This document shows, one piece after another, positions 1 to 10,408 of a stretch of DNA of 64,000 nt. This DNA comes from Cyrtodaria siliqua (taxonomy: Eukaryota > Mollusca > Bivalvia > Adapedonta > Hiatellidae), in contig JAWPHD010010198.1 of assembly GCA_037043455.1 (NCBI GenBank), forward strand, positions 1 to 64,000, in the 5' to 3' direction. The stretch's first letter is position 1, and the number at the start of each line of letters is the position of its first letter. A program made the position numbers and the translations under genes. Under the pieces are notes generated by a model that searched no databases, had not been told where the DNA came from, and was given only the letters and a program-made list of their open reading frames with translations.

Positions 1-559
1 TGGAATGGGTACATATGTTTAAATTTCCATACATTTTTTATTCCCATCATAAGTCTTCTAATCACGTTAATTAGAGAATATACTGAACTGTTTAATACAT
101 GATCAATTTAGTCCACCAAAATCTAATCTTGAGTTACAACAGATCTCTTTATTTTGTCTGTGTGTTATTTCCAGAGAGAAATTAAACACATGTTTGCAAC
201 AGAGTGTGACCTGGGTCATCAGGTGGATTAGGTAATGATGAATTTAGCGATTTAACCTGGTGAAGCTAGCTTTTATAACAGTGATTTTTTCAATGGTAGT
301 GAGTATTCTTTTTGACCAGGACCATTGTTTTGTAATGATTTAATTCGTTTATTTTCCTCTCTTAATTTAATGCAACCACACTCCTTAAATTTGTTGACAT
401 AGTAATTCATCAAGATCACAAATTCCCCAGGATCCCAATTAAGTCTGTGTCTGTGCATAATTTTACATTAGAACCTATTTTTTCCCAAACCATATAACTC
501 TGGTTTTAGCAACATTAACATTAAGAACCTGAAATATTCCATAGAATGTTAAAACCATT
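1..559. other. AT-rich flank, no gene recognised
   Basis: No exon, RNA gene or known repeat is recognisable here on either strand. Short open frames are present but show no domain or splice context. Confidence 0.5.
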
Positions 560-853
560 TAAGAATTTTCGGTGCCGTCTAATATAGGAGTCTGTCGTCG
601 CATATGAGAAATAACATTTCAGTCTCTCCTACTTTAAACTCCTCATTATTTGTCGTGACAGTACAGTCAATATTTCGACACACAGATAACAATGTATGTG
701 GGAGAGTGGATCTCCCTGTCGCAGCCTTTGGTGAATAGAATACCACTCCGATAGAGCGGCCATTACTAAAATGCAAGATTTAATGTTGTGTAAATACCGA
801 TACTTGCTTAATGTTTTTATATATAGAATCTGGTGGCTCTTATTTAGGACCAT
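560..853 (-). pseudogene. LINE reverse transcriptase fragment
   Basis: Read on the minus strand, this encodes a piece of non-LTR retrotransposon reverse transcriptase around the motif RQGDPLSHIHCYLCVEIL, which matches the family pattern (C)RQGDPLSPyLF.LCvEiL just before the catalytic YADD block. The frame then shifts into a second short frame (NNEEFKVGETEM), the usual continuation of this RT type. Only about 90 residues survive, with at least one frameshift, so it is a dead fragment. Family placement beyond LINE is not possible from this length. Confidence 0.7.
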
Positions 854-1589
854 AACTATTTATTAAAGTCATCCTTTTTTCCATCAATCGTACATCTAAA
901 ATCAGCTGTTACCATCTCTATCCCTTTGTTTGTTTATGTACTTCGATTCAAACTGTTATTAAATAAAATTTGCAACCCTCTTTAAAACTGTTAAAGAAAC
1001 ATCATATCCCCATGCTGCACTTAATAAATTTTCATCTTTTATTTACAAAAGTGTGTCCTGTAAAGGACTTTTCTTTAAAAAATGGAGGACCTCTTTACCG
1101 TGTGTTTCTATCTCCGAGGTCTTGACAATCATGGACATAAATGTTAACTTTTCAGACATAATTTAAGAAGACTGTTCTTTGCCCAATGCTTGCTGTCTGG
1201 TCAGACTCAACACATTATTCTGTGCAACACAACGTGATGGAGAAAATAAAACCATCATCAGTCTGACGAAATAATAAAACTTTGTTCCTATGGCCTGTCC
1301 CTACTGAAGTGTAAGAAAAAGCAATAAAATACATGCCAAAAGGAAAAATGATAATTATCTACATACAATGAAAAAAAGGAGTTATCCTCAAACCATCAGC
1401 AAATCTGTCCTTTTTTATTAAATACTTAAATCACATCTGTACTAGTAAAAAACAAAATGGACAATATACAGATTTTAATATTTCTCATTCTGGAAAAAAT
1501 GAAGTAGACTATGCAGTTAGATTTTTAAGTACTTTTATCGTGTAATTATCAAAAAGATTGCTAGTATGTCAACCACTTAATCACCGGTG

Positions 1590-1642
1590 GTCTCATGTAT
1601 GTGTTGCTGCAAGGTTGCTTCGCAGAAACACATACATGAGAC
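1590..1642. repeat. short inverted repeat (hairpin)
   Basis: A 16-bp perfect stem (1590-1605 paired with 1627-1642, tctcatgtatgtgtt and its complement) continues through GCTGC/GCAG into a small loop. It could fold as RNA or cruciform DNA. No flanking element identifies it. Confidence 0.5.
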
Positions 1643-2103
1643 ACCTAGTGACATGGGACTCAGTACATAGTAATACATATATATTTCTATGATAAACAAT
1701 CAACATATTATTTATTTTTTTAGGTATCATTATGATAGAACAATTGACATGAAAATGATGCCCTACATTTGAACAGCAAACACAATCCTAGTAAAAAGTG
1801 TAATAATCACATTTGGCACAACGTGGTTTCATTTATACGTTTTATCAAGGCTTTATTAGTAGCCGAAAAACTTACTTCATCTATAGTACTTAATATACCC
1901 AACCAACTGTGTACTATCCACAAGATATCTTTCACTGGCTGCCTGTAAAACAAGCATGATTGACTATAATTCATACACAATATCGTATACCCAGCCCTGT
2001 CATCCGACTAGATAGGTTTTCTTTGTAATTTGCGTGCGTGCGTTCACCTCACACATACATACACAAAATATTAACATATCCACATATATATATGAAAAAA
2101 CTA

Positions 2104-2510
2104 GTGGAATAGTGGAGTGTAACCTTATGAAGTCTGTATAATTAGTGAAATGTAACCTTATGTGGTTTTCCATAATGTATTATCATAATACCAAAAAGAT
2201 TTAAAAATATGCAATCATGCAACCAATATTTGTTAAAAAATGCAACAGGACGCGGACGAGACGCGACACAAAGTAAATTAGTGCAGTGTAACTTATTGAG
2301 GTCTTACACTTAGTAGTGTACAACTTTATTACCTATTTTCACGTATAAAAGAAGAAAACGAACATATGCAGCCATTATCTGTTAAATAACAGGACACATA
2401 ATTAAAACCTTCGTGGAGTCTTGTGTAAAAATTAGTGGGGTGTAACCTTATGAAGCCTGTATAATTAGTGGAATGTAACCTTATATGGTTTTCAGAATTT
2501 ATTTTCACAT
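2104..2510 (+). repeat. diverged repeats of a tgtaaccttatg motif
   Basis: The block reading gtgtaaccttatgaagtctg, followed by ataattagtg(a/g)aatgtaacctta and then tggttttc, occurs at about 2117-2170 and again at about 2438-2490, with a partial unit near 2280. It is a diverged direct repeat separated by about 320 bp. Function is unknown. Confidence 0.6.
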
Positions 2511-2852
2511 CATACCAAAATTGAGAAGGAAATATGCAACCATGTTAAATTACTATTATCTGTTAATTAATAAAACGCGACGCGACGGACAAAGTGATTC
2601 CTAAAGAATTAATTAATTAATTAATCCCAGAGTTGTCATAAGCTACAGCACGATATTGTTTAACGTAATCTTTAACAGTAAGACAAGAAGTTAAACGTTT
2701 TGGAGATATGTGTAGTGGTGCAGTTGACCCTGTTCTTGCCGGGAACAGGAAATTAAATAATTAAAAAAATCGTATCTCGATACACACTATTTAAGCTGGA
2801 ATTCGTTCAAGTTTTCAATTCAAATTGTCGTGATATGACACTTCAGTGTATG

Positions 2853-2860
2853 TATATAAA
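2853..2860 (+). promoter_or_regulatory. possible TATA box of copy 1
   Basis: TATATAAA lies about 245 bp upstream of the start codon, inside sequence conserved with copy 2, where the same position reads TATAATAA (near 48150). The position is plausible for a core promoter, but AT-rich DNA makes chance matches likely. Confidence 0.25.
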
Positions 2861-3104
2861 CTTTAAAATAGAAAAGGAAATACCCTAAACTTTCCGACAT
2901 TTGGATCTTGCAGAAACACATCGATTTTATCTATTAAATTAGAAAATATAGAACAAATTGATTTGTTCTTCTAAATTTTAAATATAATGAGAAACAAACT
3001 CATATGTACATGTAAAGTAGATAGCTATGTAAGGAAAACATTTATCCGAATGTTGAAACGAAACTAACATTAAATCTCTTTGTGCTTAAACTTTAAAGGA
3101 AACT

Positions 3105-3163
3105 ATGGCACTAAAAACTATTTTTGTTTGTGCATCTCTTTCTTTGCCTGGAAAGCGGGTCAG
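3105..3163 (+). pseudogene. copy 1 exon 1, signal peptide with 2-nt loss
   Basis: It starts MALKTIFVCASL and ends at AG|GTAAGC. Compared with copy 2, one T is missing from each of two T runs, so the exon ends in phase 2 instead of phase 1. A further 1-nt loss at the start of exon 2 restores frame, giving a shortened hydrophobic leader followed by LPGKRVRNLCK. Confidence 0.75.
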
Positions 3164-3245
3164 GTAAGCCAATGATTTTATTATTTCCTGTTTAATGTAT
3201 TCCAAGTTGTTATCAATTTTCAAAATGTATTTTTCTTGTTAAAAG

Positions 3246-4480
3246 TTAGTTAACATGCATTCACACAATGTTACTCAGATCATGCACACATAATTGTCAT
3301 GCAAAACATGCACTCACAATGTCATGCAGAACATGCACACTCAATGTCATGCAGAACATAAACAATGTCATGCAGAACATTCACACACAATGACATGCAG
3401 AACATAGACACGCAATGTAATACAGAACATGCACACACACACTGACATGCAGAACATGCACACACAATGACATGCAGAACATGTACACGCAATGTAATGC
3501 AGAACATGCACACACAATGTCATGCAGAAGATTCACACACACTGTCATAAGAACATGCACACACAATGTCATGCAGAAGATTCACACACACTGTCATACA
3601 GAACATGCACACACAATGGCCTGCAGAACATGCACACACAATGGCGTGCATAACATGCACACACGATGCCATGCTGAACATACACATACGATATCATGCA
3701 GACACACACACTGTCCATACAGAACATGCACACACAATGTCATGCAGAAGATTCACACACACTGTCATACAGAACATGCACACACAATGGCCTGCAGAAC
3801 ATGCACACACAATGGCGTGCATAACATGCACACACGATGCCATGCTGAACATACACATACGATATCATGCAGACACACACACTGTCATACAGAAACATGC
3901 ACACACAATGGCCTGCAGAACATGCACACACAATGGCTGCATAACATGCACACACGATGCCATGCTGAACATACACCATACGATATCATGCAGACACACA
4001 CACTGTCATACAGAACATGCACGCACAATGTCATGCAGAAGATTCACACACACTGTCATACAGAACATGCACACACAATGGCCTGCAGAAACATGCACAC
4101 ACAATGGCGTGCATAACATGCACACACGATGCCATGCTGAACATACACATACGATATCATGCAGACACACACAGTGTAATGCAGAACATGCACACACAAT
4201 GTCATTACTGAACATACACATACGATATCATGCTAAAATACACACACGATATCATGCAGACACACACAGTGTAATGCAGAACATGCACACACGATGCCAT
4301 ACTGAACATACACACACGATATCATGCAGACACACACAGTGTAATGCAGAACATGCACACACGATGCCATACTGAACATACACACACGATATCATGCAGA
4401 CACACGCAGTGTCATGCAGAACATACACACACGATATCATGCAGACACACACAGTGTCATGCAGAACATGCACACACGGG
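3246..4480 (+). repeat. intron 1 minisatellite (about 25-bp unit)
   Basis: About 1.2 kb of tandem units of the type gaacatgcacacacaatgtc plus atgca, with variants (ggcctgca, gatatcatgcag, gaagattcacacacac). Longer blocks of five to six units are themselves repeated (3566-3740 versus 3740-3900 and 4010-4190). The matching array in copy 2 is only about 0.4 kb. His/Thr/Cys-rich open frames across it are repeat artefacts. Confidence 0.9.
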
Positions 4481-5297
4481 ATGATTATCATAAGTATGCA
4501 TCTAGTACCGACCATTTTAGGTCGTTGCCTTTGTCAATCCGGTGGTCGGAACACATCTTTGATTAAAGTGGTTTGCCACCAGATGGAGCCTATTCTGAAT
4601 TGCTCTTTTATTATTCTGAAGTTGTACTGCAAATAGAAGCGATCATTTATTAGATTATAAGCCGTATTTAACACCAAAACCTTTCTAAACGTAAGGGTTC
4701 TTAAAACATGTGTAAGTAAATAAATACCTTAAACAAATTGAAGCTGTTTGATTGGATATATAAATTGAACTTAATATCGTGTTTATCTGTATGCATTCAT
4801 ACATTGGCAAATATTGTTTCTATGTGACGTCGGCACATAACGAATGTAACCATGAACCATGCAATACTGGTATGATTACGTTCTTAATTGTCCTAATATG
4901 AATATCTCTGGGTTATTATTTAATTGTATACGTCACGGTCAACACGTGTAATCATACAAGGGAGAAACTTGCACATTTCACCAGCTGAAGGGAAACACGG
5001 GCTATCTTAATGTGGCATAATAATACTTATTAGAATAGTTCAAAGCAAATGTGTGTAGCATACTACTATCTATTTATTATATTGCACCAATTATATGGTA
5101 GAAGACGCATAATCTCAAAAGTGTATTTAATTACATTCAACCAGTCAAAATTATACTGGATCAACAAATCGAGATTCTAATTTATTTTGTTTTGCTTACA
5201 CATTTCAAGAGTAGCGTATGGTCCTTTAATGCGGTTTAAGTTGCATAAGTTCATGTAGTAAATTAATGTACATACGAATAGGATATCTTTATTTCAG
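4481..5297. other. remainder of intron 1, copy 1
   Basis: AT-rich intronic sequence collinear with 48950-49779 of copy 2. No exon or RNA gene seen. Confidence 0.6.
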
Positions 5298-5672
5298 AAA
5301 TCTCTGCAAACCCAAAATAACAATTGGAGTCTGCAAGGATTTCGTTAGAGGTGGAACGCTCGCAATTTGCTGTCGAACGGAACATCTTGCTGACACTGGC
5401 GTCACAGTAGAATATAAAGACGGAAATCGCACGTCAACATTCAGTAACATTATTTGCGAAAATCGCACCCAGTTCGACACAACCCGTGAAGACATCCTGG
5501 ACAACGAGTACGGCAATCTTACCCCTTTATACAACATCACGTGCCATTCCCAAGAAGATGTGAAGGTGTATGCGATCCGAATGATTGCCCCGCAATATCG
5601 AATTTTGTTAATGGGGATTGGGTTTGCTCGTCATATGCTGGAAGTGACAGATTTGCAATTTCCGAGAGTCAG
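5298..5672 (+). pseudogene. copy 1 exon 2, N-terminal ectodomain
   Basis: This encodes the cysteine-containing first extracellular domain (GVCKDFVRGGTLAICCRTEH onwards) with sequons NRT, NRT, NLT and NIT. The exon is 375 nt against 378 in copy 2. Single bases are missing at the exon start, near 5602 (cgaattttg against cggaattgtg) and near 5664 (ccgagag against ccgaagag). After the second loss the protein diverges into ILLMGIGFARHM, and the next exon then gives a stop. Confidence 0.75.
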
Positions 5673-6218
5673 GTAAGTATTAATTGAGGCTGACATTGGC
5701 CAGACGAGCTTAAGCGGCACTGACTGCGTCCGTAGGTCGACTGTTTTTTGTTCTTGTTTTGTTTTTTCACCAAACTTTTTTTTTTTTCAAAAACTTAAAA
5801 CTTACAAATTAAGCGACATGCAATTTGATAGACAATGAGGAAAATCATGTATGTTATAAAATGACGAATACACAATTTGCACGTCATCCTAACTTGATAA
5901 GTAAGAAGCGATTTACACACACAGACATGCAGTTATTATTCCGGCCAATTAATGAAATGGGGTCTTACGTCTCGTTCATACATCATATTAGGTTATATTG
6001 GGACAGCAACTTCAGAGGAGATGAGAAGAAGGATAACGTTTTCCTCAGAAATGCGTCCATCAGGGAGCGAACCCGTGTGGGGTAGAGGGCTACAGCCCTA
6101 AATATACAGCCTACTCCGCTGAGCTACGAGTATCCAAACACGTTATTCGCTTATCGTTTGTTTCCCATTGTGAAATTCCAAATAAGAAATACTCTATGAA
6201 ATGCTTGTTTTATTTCAG

Positions 6219-6543
6219 CTGTCGACACATATACGGGTAGTGTTGATGCAAGTAATGGACTTAATGCGGAGCTTAAATGGACATTTTTAGATGGGGTACC
6301 AGAACCTTAAAACAGTGACAGTCAAAACGTCGTCTGGAGTCACGTTATTACAGTGGTTGAACAATGAGAAACATATCTCGCTCTCAGATAGAGTGAAATT
6401 CATTGGAATAATAGAGCGTGGACAAATATGGCTTCGGTTGTCTAATGTGACACACTATGACGCAGGGACATATGTATGCGAGATAACGACAAGTTTAGCA
6501 CGGCTGCCAACTGCACGTGACTCTCTGATTCTCGTTGTTCATG
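6219..6543 (+). pseudogene. copy 1 exon 3, Ig V-like domain with 1-nt insertion
   Basis: The F-strand signature SNVTHYDAGTYVCEI is intact, and flanking splice sites (tttcag, G|GTAATG) are good. There is one extra base near 6290 compared with copy 2 (gatggggtaccagaacctt against gatgtttacccgtacctt), which produces a stop in the phase-1 frame. With the preceding exons as they stand, the incoming frame also stops at codon 8. Confidence 0.75.
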
Positions 6544-6760
6544 GTAATGCTCTACTAGCAAGGGTCTATGTTTTACTAGTAAAGGTCTCTATGCTCTTCT
6601 AATACGGGCCTATGTTTTACTAGTAAAGGTATCTATGTTTTACTAGTAAGGGCCTAAGTTTTACGAGCAAGAGCCTTTGTTTTACTAGTAAGGGCCTATG
6701 TTTTACTAGCACATGCCTATTGTTTTGCTAGTTCGTTTCTATTGTATTGTTTGTAAGTGC
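6544..6760 (+). repeat. intron 3 minisatellite (tttactagtaagggcctatg)
   Basis: Six to seven diverged copies of a unit near 27 bp, reading about ttttactagtaagggcctatg. Copy 2 keeps only two or three relics at 51488-51540 and has another repeat inserted beside them. Confidence 0.75.
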
Positions 6761-7057
6761 GTATTTTTTTAACAATAAGTGTCTTTAATAGTAGTTTACT
6801 AATAAGCGTATTTTTTTGTTTTACTTCATGTAGTACGTGTCTTGTTATTTACGTGATATGTTTTCTTGGCTCTGTATTTTTCCATTTAAATTAATATTAT
6901 GACAAAGTACCTGTTTCATGCGACATAAGCACAGTACATGATATTTTGGTAAAATGCGTTTAAACTTGCACAATTAATAACTTAAGCATACATTATTGAC
7001 TTACCCAAACATACAAGCTGATCCCATATTATTCTCAGCAATACGATCGTTCTCCAG
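6761..7057. other. rest of intron 3, copy 1
   Basis: Intronic sequence collinear with 51600-51861. No further feature seen. Confidence 0.5.
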
Positions 7058-7378
7058 ATTACCCAACCAAGCCATTGTTAATTCCCCGTGACGTCATACC
7101 AGAATCGGCCATAACTTCCGGTACCATCTTCTGTGCTGCTAGCTCACAGACATCCGGGTATCTTGAGTACCTGCCGACTGTAAACTACACGTGGAAATAT
7201 CCGGACACTGGTGCTGGTTACATAGTAAATAACACAACGTACGACAGCATCGTGGTAACGGAAGTCAACTGTAGCATGAAAAGTCTACCACCTATTGGCT
7301 GTGCTGCATATGACGGCAGTGGCACTTCCGGCACATCACTAACGACCGAGACGGTTTGGATGAACCCTCTTCAACTGT
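7058..7378 (+). CDS. copy 1 exon 4, second Ig-like domain
   Basis: Intact 321-nt phase 1-1 exon. Ig-fold landmarks in order are the B-strand Cys in GTIFCAASSQ, the C-strand Trp in NYTWKYPDTG, and the F-strand Cys in PPIGCAAYDG. There are sequons NYT, NTT and NCS. The acceptor is ctccag at 7056-7057, because the upstream ctcag leads to an in-frame stop. The donor is T|GTAAGT. It resembles a C2/I-set-like domain. Confidence 0.85.
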
Positions 7379-7427
7379 GTAAGTGTTATATATGGAAAGA
7401 AATATAGTCGCTATTTGTAATACATTT

Positions 7428-7640
7428 AGAAGAGAGGATCCCTTGGAAGAAACATACACAAACAAAAGAAAAAAATGGCGGACTTTATTATTTTATTTGG
7501 TCTGTTCATGAGAGGTAAAATAATCCTTATAAGGCGCATCACCTCTTTCGCCCCTAGCACTGGCTTAATAGCACTGGCTTAAGCGGTATTTCTACTTCAA
7601 AGTGGAGTTATAGCCACAACTGTTGGACTTGGTGATTGAT
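7428..7640 (+). mobile_element. MITE-like dispersed repeat (gcactggcttaagcgg family)
   Basis: Shares gatcccttggaagaaacatac, an aac(a/c)aaa run, ggtctgttcatgagaggtaa and gcactggcttaagcggtat with copies at 25923-26318, 38745-38945, 52218-52430 and 62716-63087. It is also present at the same place in copy 2, so it predates the duplication. Confidence 0.65.
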
Positions 7641-7786
7641 AACTCTATACAGAACGACTGAACACATGTCTTACGTAAAATTAACATTTCATTCAGCAAA
7701 AGTTAAATGAATAGCACGTTTGGTTAAATTAATATTAAATGTATATTATATGCAAATAAGGATTTAACTCGCGAGCTTTGTTTAAG

Positions 7787-7894
7787 GTTCCATGGACAAC
7801 AGGCACGGTAATCAATGCACAACAAACAATGCAGCAAAAGAAACGAGTTCAACAGCAGCAGCAGTAATTTTTGTGGTATTGAGCTTGATGTTTG
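7787..7894 (+). CDS. copy 1 exon 5, Ser/Thr stalk and start of membrane helix
   Basis: A 108-nt phase 1-1 exon encoding a juxtamembrane stalk rich in Asn/Thr/Ser/Ala (TTNNAAKETSSTAAA) that runs into hydrophobic VIFVVLSLMF. The acceptor is tttaag and the donor G|GTGAGC. Confidence 0.8.
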
Positions 7895-8019
7895 GTGAGC
7901 ATCTTCTTTTGTAACATTACTGTATTGTGCAATCATAACTGAATTAACATTCAATAAATGTAAGTAAAGTTAAACCGCATTTGGTAACCTGCCTGTAAAA
8001 TTACACATTTACTAATCTA

Positions 8020-8335
8020 TTACTGTGGCAACACTGAACGACGTTGCGTCTAAAACGTTCTCACTTCTCACAGCTGCGGGTTCTAATCCCACTGGGAGCT
8101 CGACTTGTCAAATGAGAAAGCGTCGATTCTTACGAATGGCGAGCGGCAAACAGTACTGGTTCTGCCCAGGAAAAACGGGATGGTCTGCCTCTACCACAAA
8201 ACAATCGATCGTCATATATGACCTTACCTGTGCTTTAGTAAATTAACACCATTCAAACAAACAACACTGTGTTGTGCCACTCGGCGCCTCTGCCTAGTGG
8301 TAAATGACAATAAGATGCGCATAGGTGTTGTATGT
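8020..8335 (+). mobile_element. tRNA-derived SINE
   Basis: Has a B-box-like GGTTCTAATCC followed by cactgggagctcg, gtactggttctgcccaggaa and a tail, matching the reverse-oriented copies near 25640-25850 and 62430-62640. It sits in intron 5 of copy 1 and is absent from the same place in copy 2 (near 52700), so it was either inserted after the duplication or lost from copy 2. Confidence 0.65.
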
Positions 8336-8795
8336 AGCTCCGGAAAGCCATCGCGCACCAGTTTGTCTTGCGTGCAGGTAAACGTCATACCTGCACAACT
8401 CACAGGTATCAACGTTTATCGAGGAAACGGATAACGGCAATGAACTAATAAGCTTTCATTTAAAATAATGTTATCTTCCCATTTGGAAATCTCTTTAAAA
8501 ATAGTAACACGTGTACATTTAAAACATTATTCCTTCGTGTAAGTTGATGTTGATTTTATTTGACAGATTTTATTGCATATTAATCTAGTTTGGTAACTCT
8601 TGATGACCAGTATTCGCTTCAAACTACTGTTATATATACATATCATATTATTTGCCTGGTAATAATTGACAAGCTATATATTTAGAAAAAAATCCGATGC
8701 AGTGGATACCTTTGTGTATACCCACGCATTTTGTATTTAATATATACACATTTTATATCATGCATAAACTAATTACGTTCTTTTCTATTTTACAG

Positions 8796-8829
8796 TTCCC
8801 TTCATGATGCTGTACATAATCATATACCG
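8796..8829 (+). CDS. copy 1 exon 6, 34-nt micro-exon, end of membrane helix
   Basis: Encodes VPFMMLYIIIYR, completing the transmembrane helix begun in exon 5. It starts in phase 1 and ends in phase 2 (CG|GTAAGA). Reading on into the intron gives an immediate TAA, so splicing here is required to add any cytoplasmic tail. Confidence 0.8.
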
Positions 8830-9250
8830 GTAAGATCAGTCATGAATTGTTTGCCATTATTAGCGTGCATATTTTTTAAGGACTATTTAACGAACACTTT
8901 TGAAAAAGAAGAAGAATTTGTGTCCTTTATATCAGAAAAGTATGATGCAGTTTTACTCAAAGATTCTTTTTTTTATTTGAAATAAATTGGTCCATAGAAT
9001 AATCCATTTATCCAACGAGAGCAGACGAGACATCATTTCTAAATAGAATAAGCCATGTTATCACCGATGTGTTGAAAATAGATTTTCTTTATATGCCATG
9101 TGCTATAAATCTCCAGGGCCATTTTGCCACTGACCGTTCCCAGGCGGTACCACTATTGTGAACCCCTTTATGTTTATGGTGTCGCATACTCTCCTTCTAA
9201 TTGTCCTTGTTTTTCTTGTTTCTTGTGAACGTGTGTTTTAGTTGACTGTG

Positions 9251-9815
9251 ACTATTGTTTGGGGCGCTTGTTTCAGCCAAAAACAAATTTGGACTTTTAA
9301 GATGAAATTAATCTACTACATAAATAAGTTGTATATCAATGAAACAGACATTTTTAATAGTAAATAAAAATACCTTTCTTTTCAAAATCGGTTAAGAAAT
9401 AAAAATTTCATGTGCGAAAGTTGTGTTTGATGGGTCATTTCAATGCAACATTCTGCTGCATGAAAAAAAAATGTTTTTTAGATTTTTTATTCAAAAATGG
9501 TTTTAAATTGTTGAATATTAGTAAATTAAGACACCCTGAAAGTTTTATAGCAAAATATGAAGTATTACTGAAGTTATTTGACATTTCTTAATTTTCTGCT
9601 GTCCCACCAACAAGGAATTTACATAGGAAAAGCCCCATCAAAAATCATTTTGGCTGTACAATATTTATTTCTCAACCGATTTTCAAAAGTAAAGTAGTTT
9701 TATTTACCACTAAAAATGCCAATTCTAATGATATATAGCTGATGTACGTATTATCTAAATTGCTTGAGTTACTGCAGATAACCCTTTGGCTGAAACAAGC
9801 ACCCCAAACAATAGT
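9251..9815. mobile_element. TIR element in intron 6 (shared by both copies)
   Basis: About 565 bp with terminal inverted repeats of roughly 165 bp. It begins actattgtttggggcgcttg and ends with the complement caagcaccccaaacaatagt. It interrupts an older retroelement 3'-end fragment (gttgactgtg on the left, cagttcccattcgactttt on the right). The counterpart in copy 2 is 54359-54920. No coding capacity seen. Confidence 0.7.
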
Positions 9816-10322
9816 ACAGTTCCCATTCGACTTTTATAACTGCCTTTACTATGGTAGATATATTATATATATGCGCTCTCTTTTCTTAATCTCATTCACT
9901 CCTTCACTGTATTATTTCGTCCACACTCGCATATACTCTCAGCACTTATTTTCATAGTCATAATCATACTGTTCAAAGTGTACTTTTGTCCATACCAGTA
10001 TATACAACTATCGATTTCTTAGGCCATCTTTTATAATTGTTGTCCAAACCCCGTAGTTACGAGTTTAAATTCCGTGTTTTCTTGATTTTTCGGCTTGAAC
10101 TTATAAGGACGATGCGCACAGTGTTTGTTAAGCCGGCTTTTAACGTTATGTATGGTGGGTGCATCGATGACTGTATTATGGAGTTAGTTTCAAGATTCTG
10201 AGACTGTATGTTAATGTTATCAAGTTGTAATTTTCATTTGAGTGTGTATTTTAAATAGTGTAGGCGTCAATTAACTCTTACTGAAGAATCAAATACACTA
10301 CTGTACATTTTCATAATTGCAG
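9816..10322. other. rest of intron 6, copy 1
   Basis: Collinear with 54921-55432 of copy 2. AT-rich, with no further feature seen. Confidence 0.5.
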
Positions 10323-10408
10323 ACGAAGACGCGGCCTTCCATTTTGTTGTTGTACCTGTCGCAATCCGTTTTCATCGACGTTACTATGGTGGCGTCGCCG
10401 TCGAACGA
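10323..10408 (+). CDS. copy 1 exon 7, Arg-rich stop-transfer and Cys/Trp tail
   Basis: Enters in phase 2 and leaves in phase 1. It encodes RRRRGLPFCCCTCRNPF and then LLWWRRRRT. The basic cluster directly after the helix fits the positive-inside rule, and the CCCTC cluster is a candidate for lipidation (inference). The donor is the weak A|GTTAGT. If it is not used, the frame stops at the TAG inside the donor, giving a receptor without the ligase part. Confidence 0.75.

Larger units (their letters stand above)
860..2548. other. AT-rich flank left of the duplication
   Basis: No coding exon recognised. The stretch holds a short hairpin (1590-1642) and a diverged repeated motif (2104-2510). It ends where similarity to the second paralog begins, at the sequence tactattatctgttaattaa (2549 here, 47789 in copy 2). 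Confidence 0.5.

Noticed and set aside
3472..4375. Long open frames rich in His, Thr and Cys
   Set aside because: They are readings of the cacaca-rich minisatellite in several frames and on both strands, with no splice or start context.
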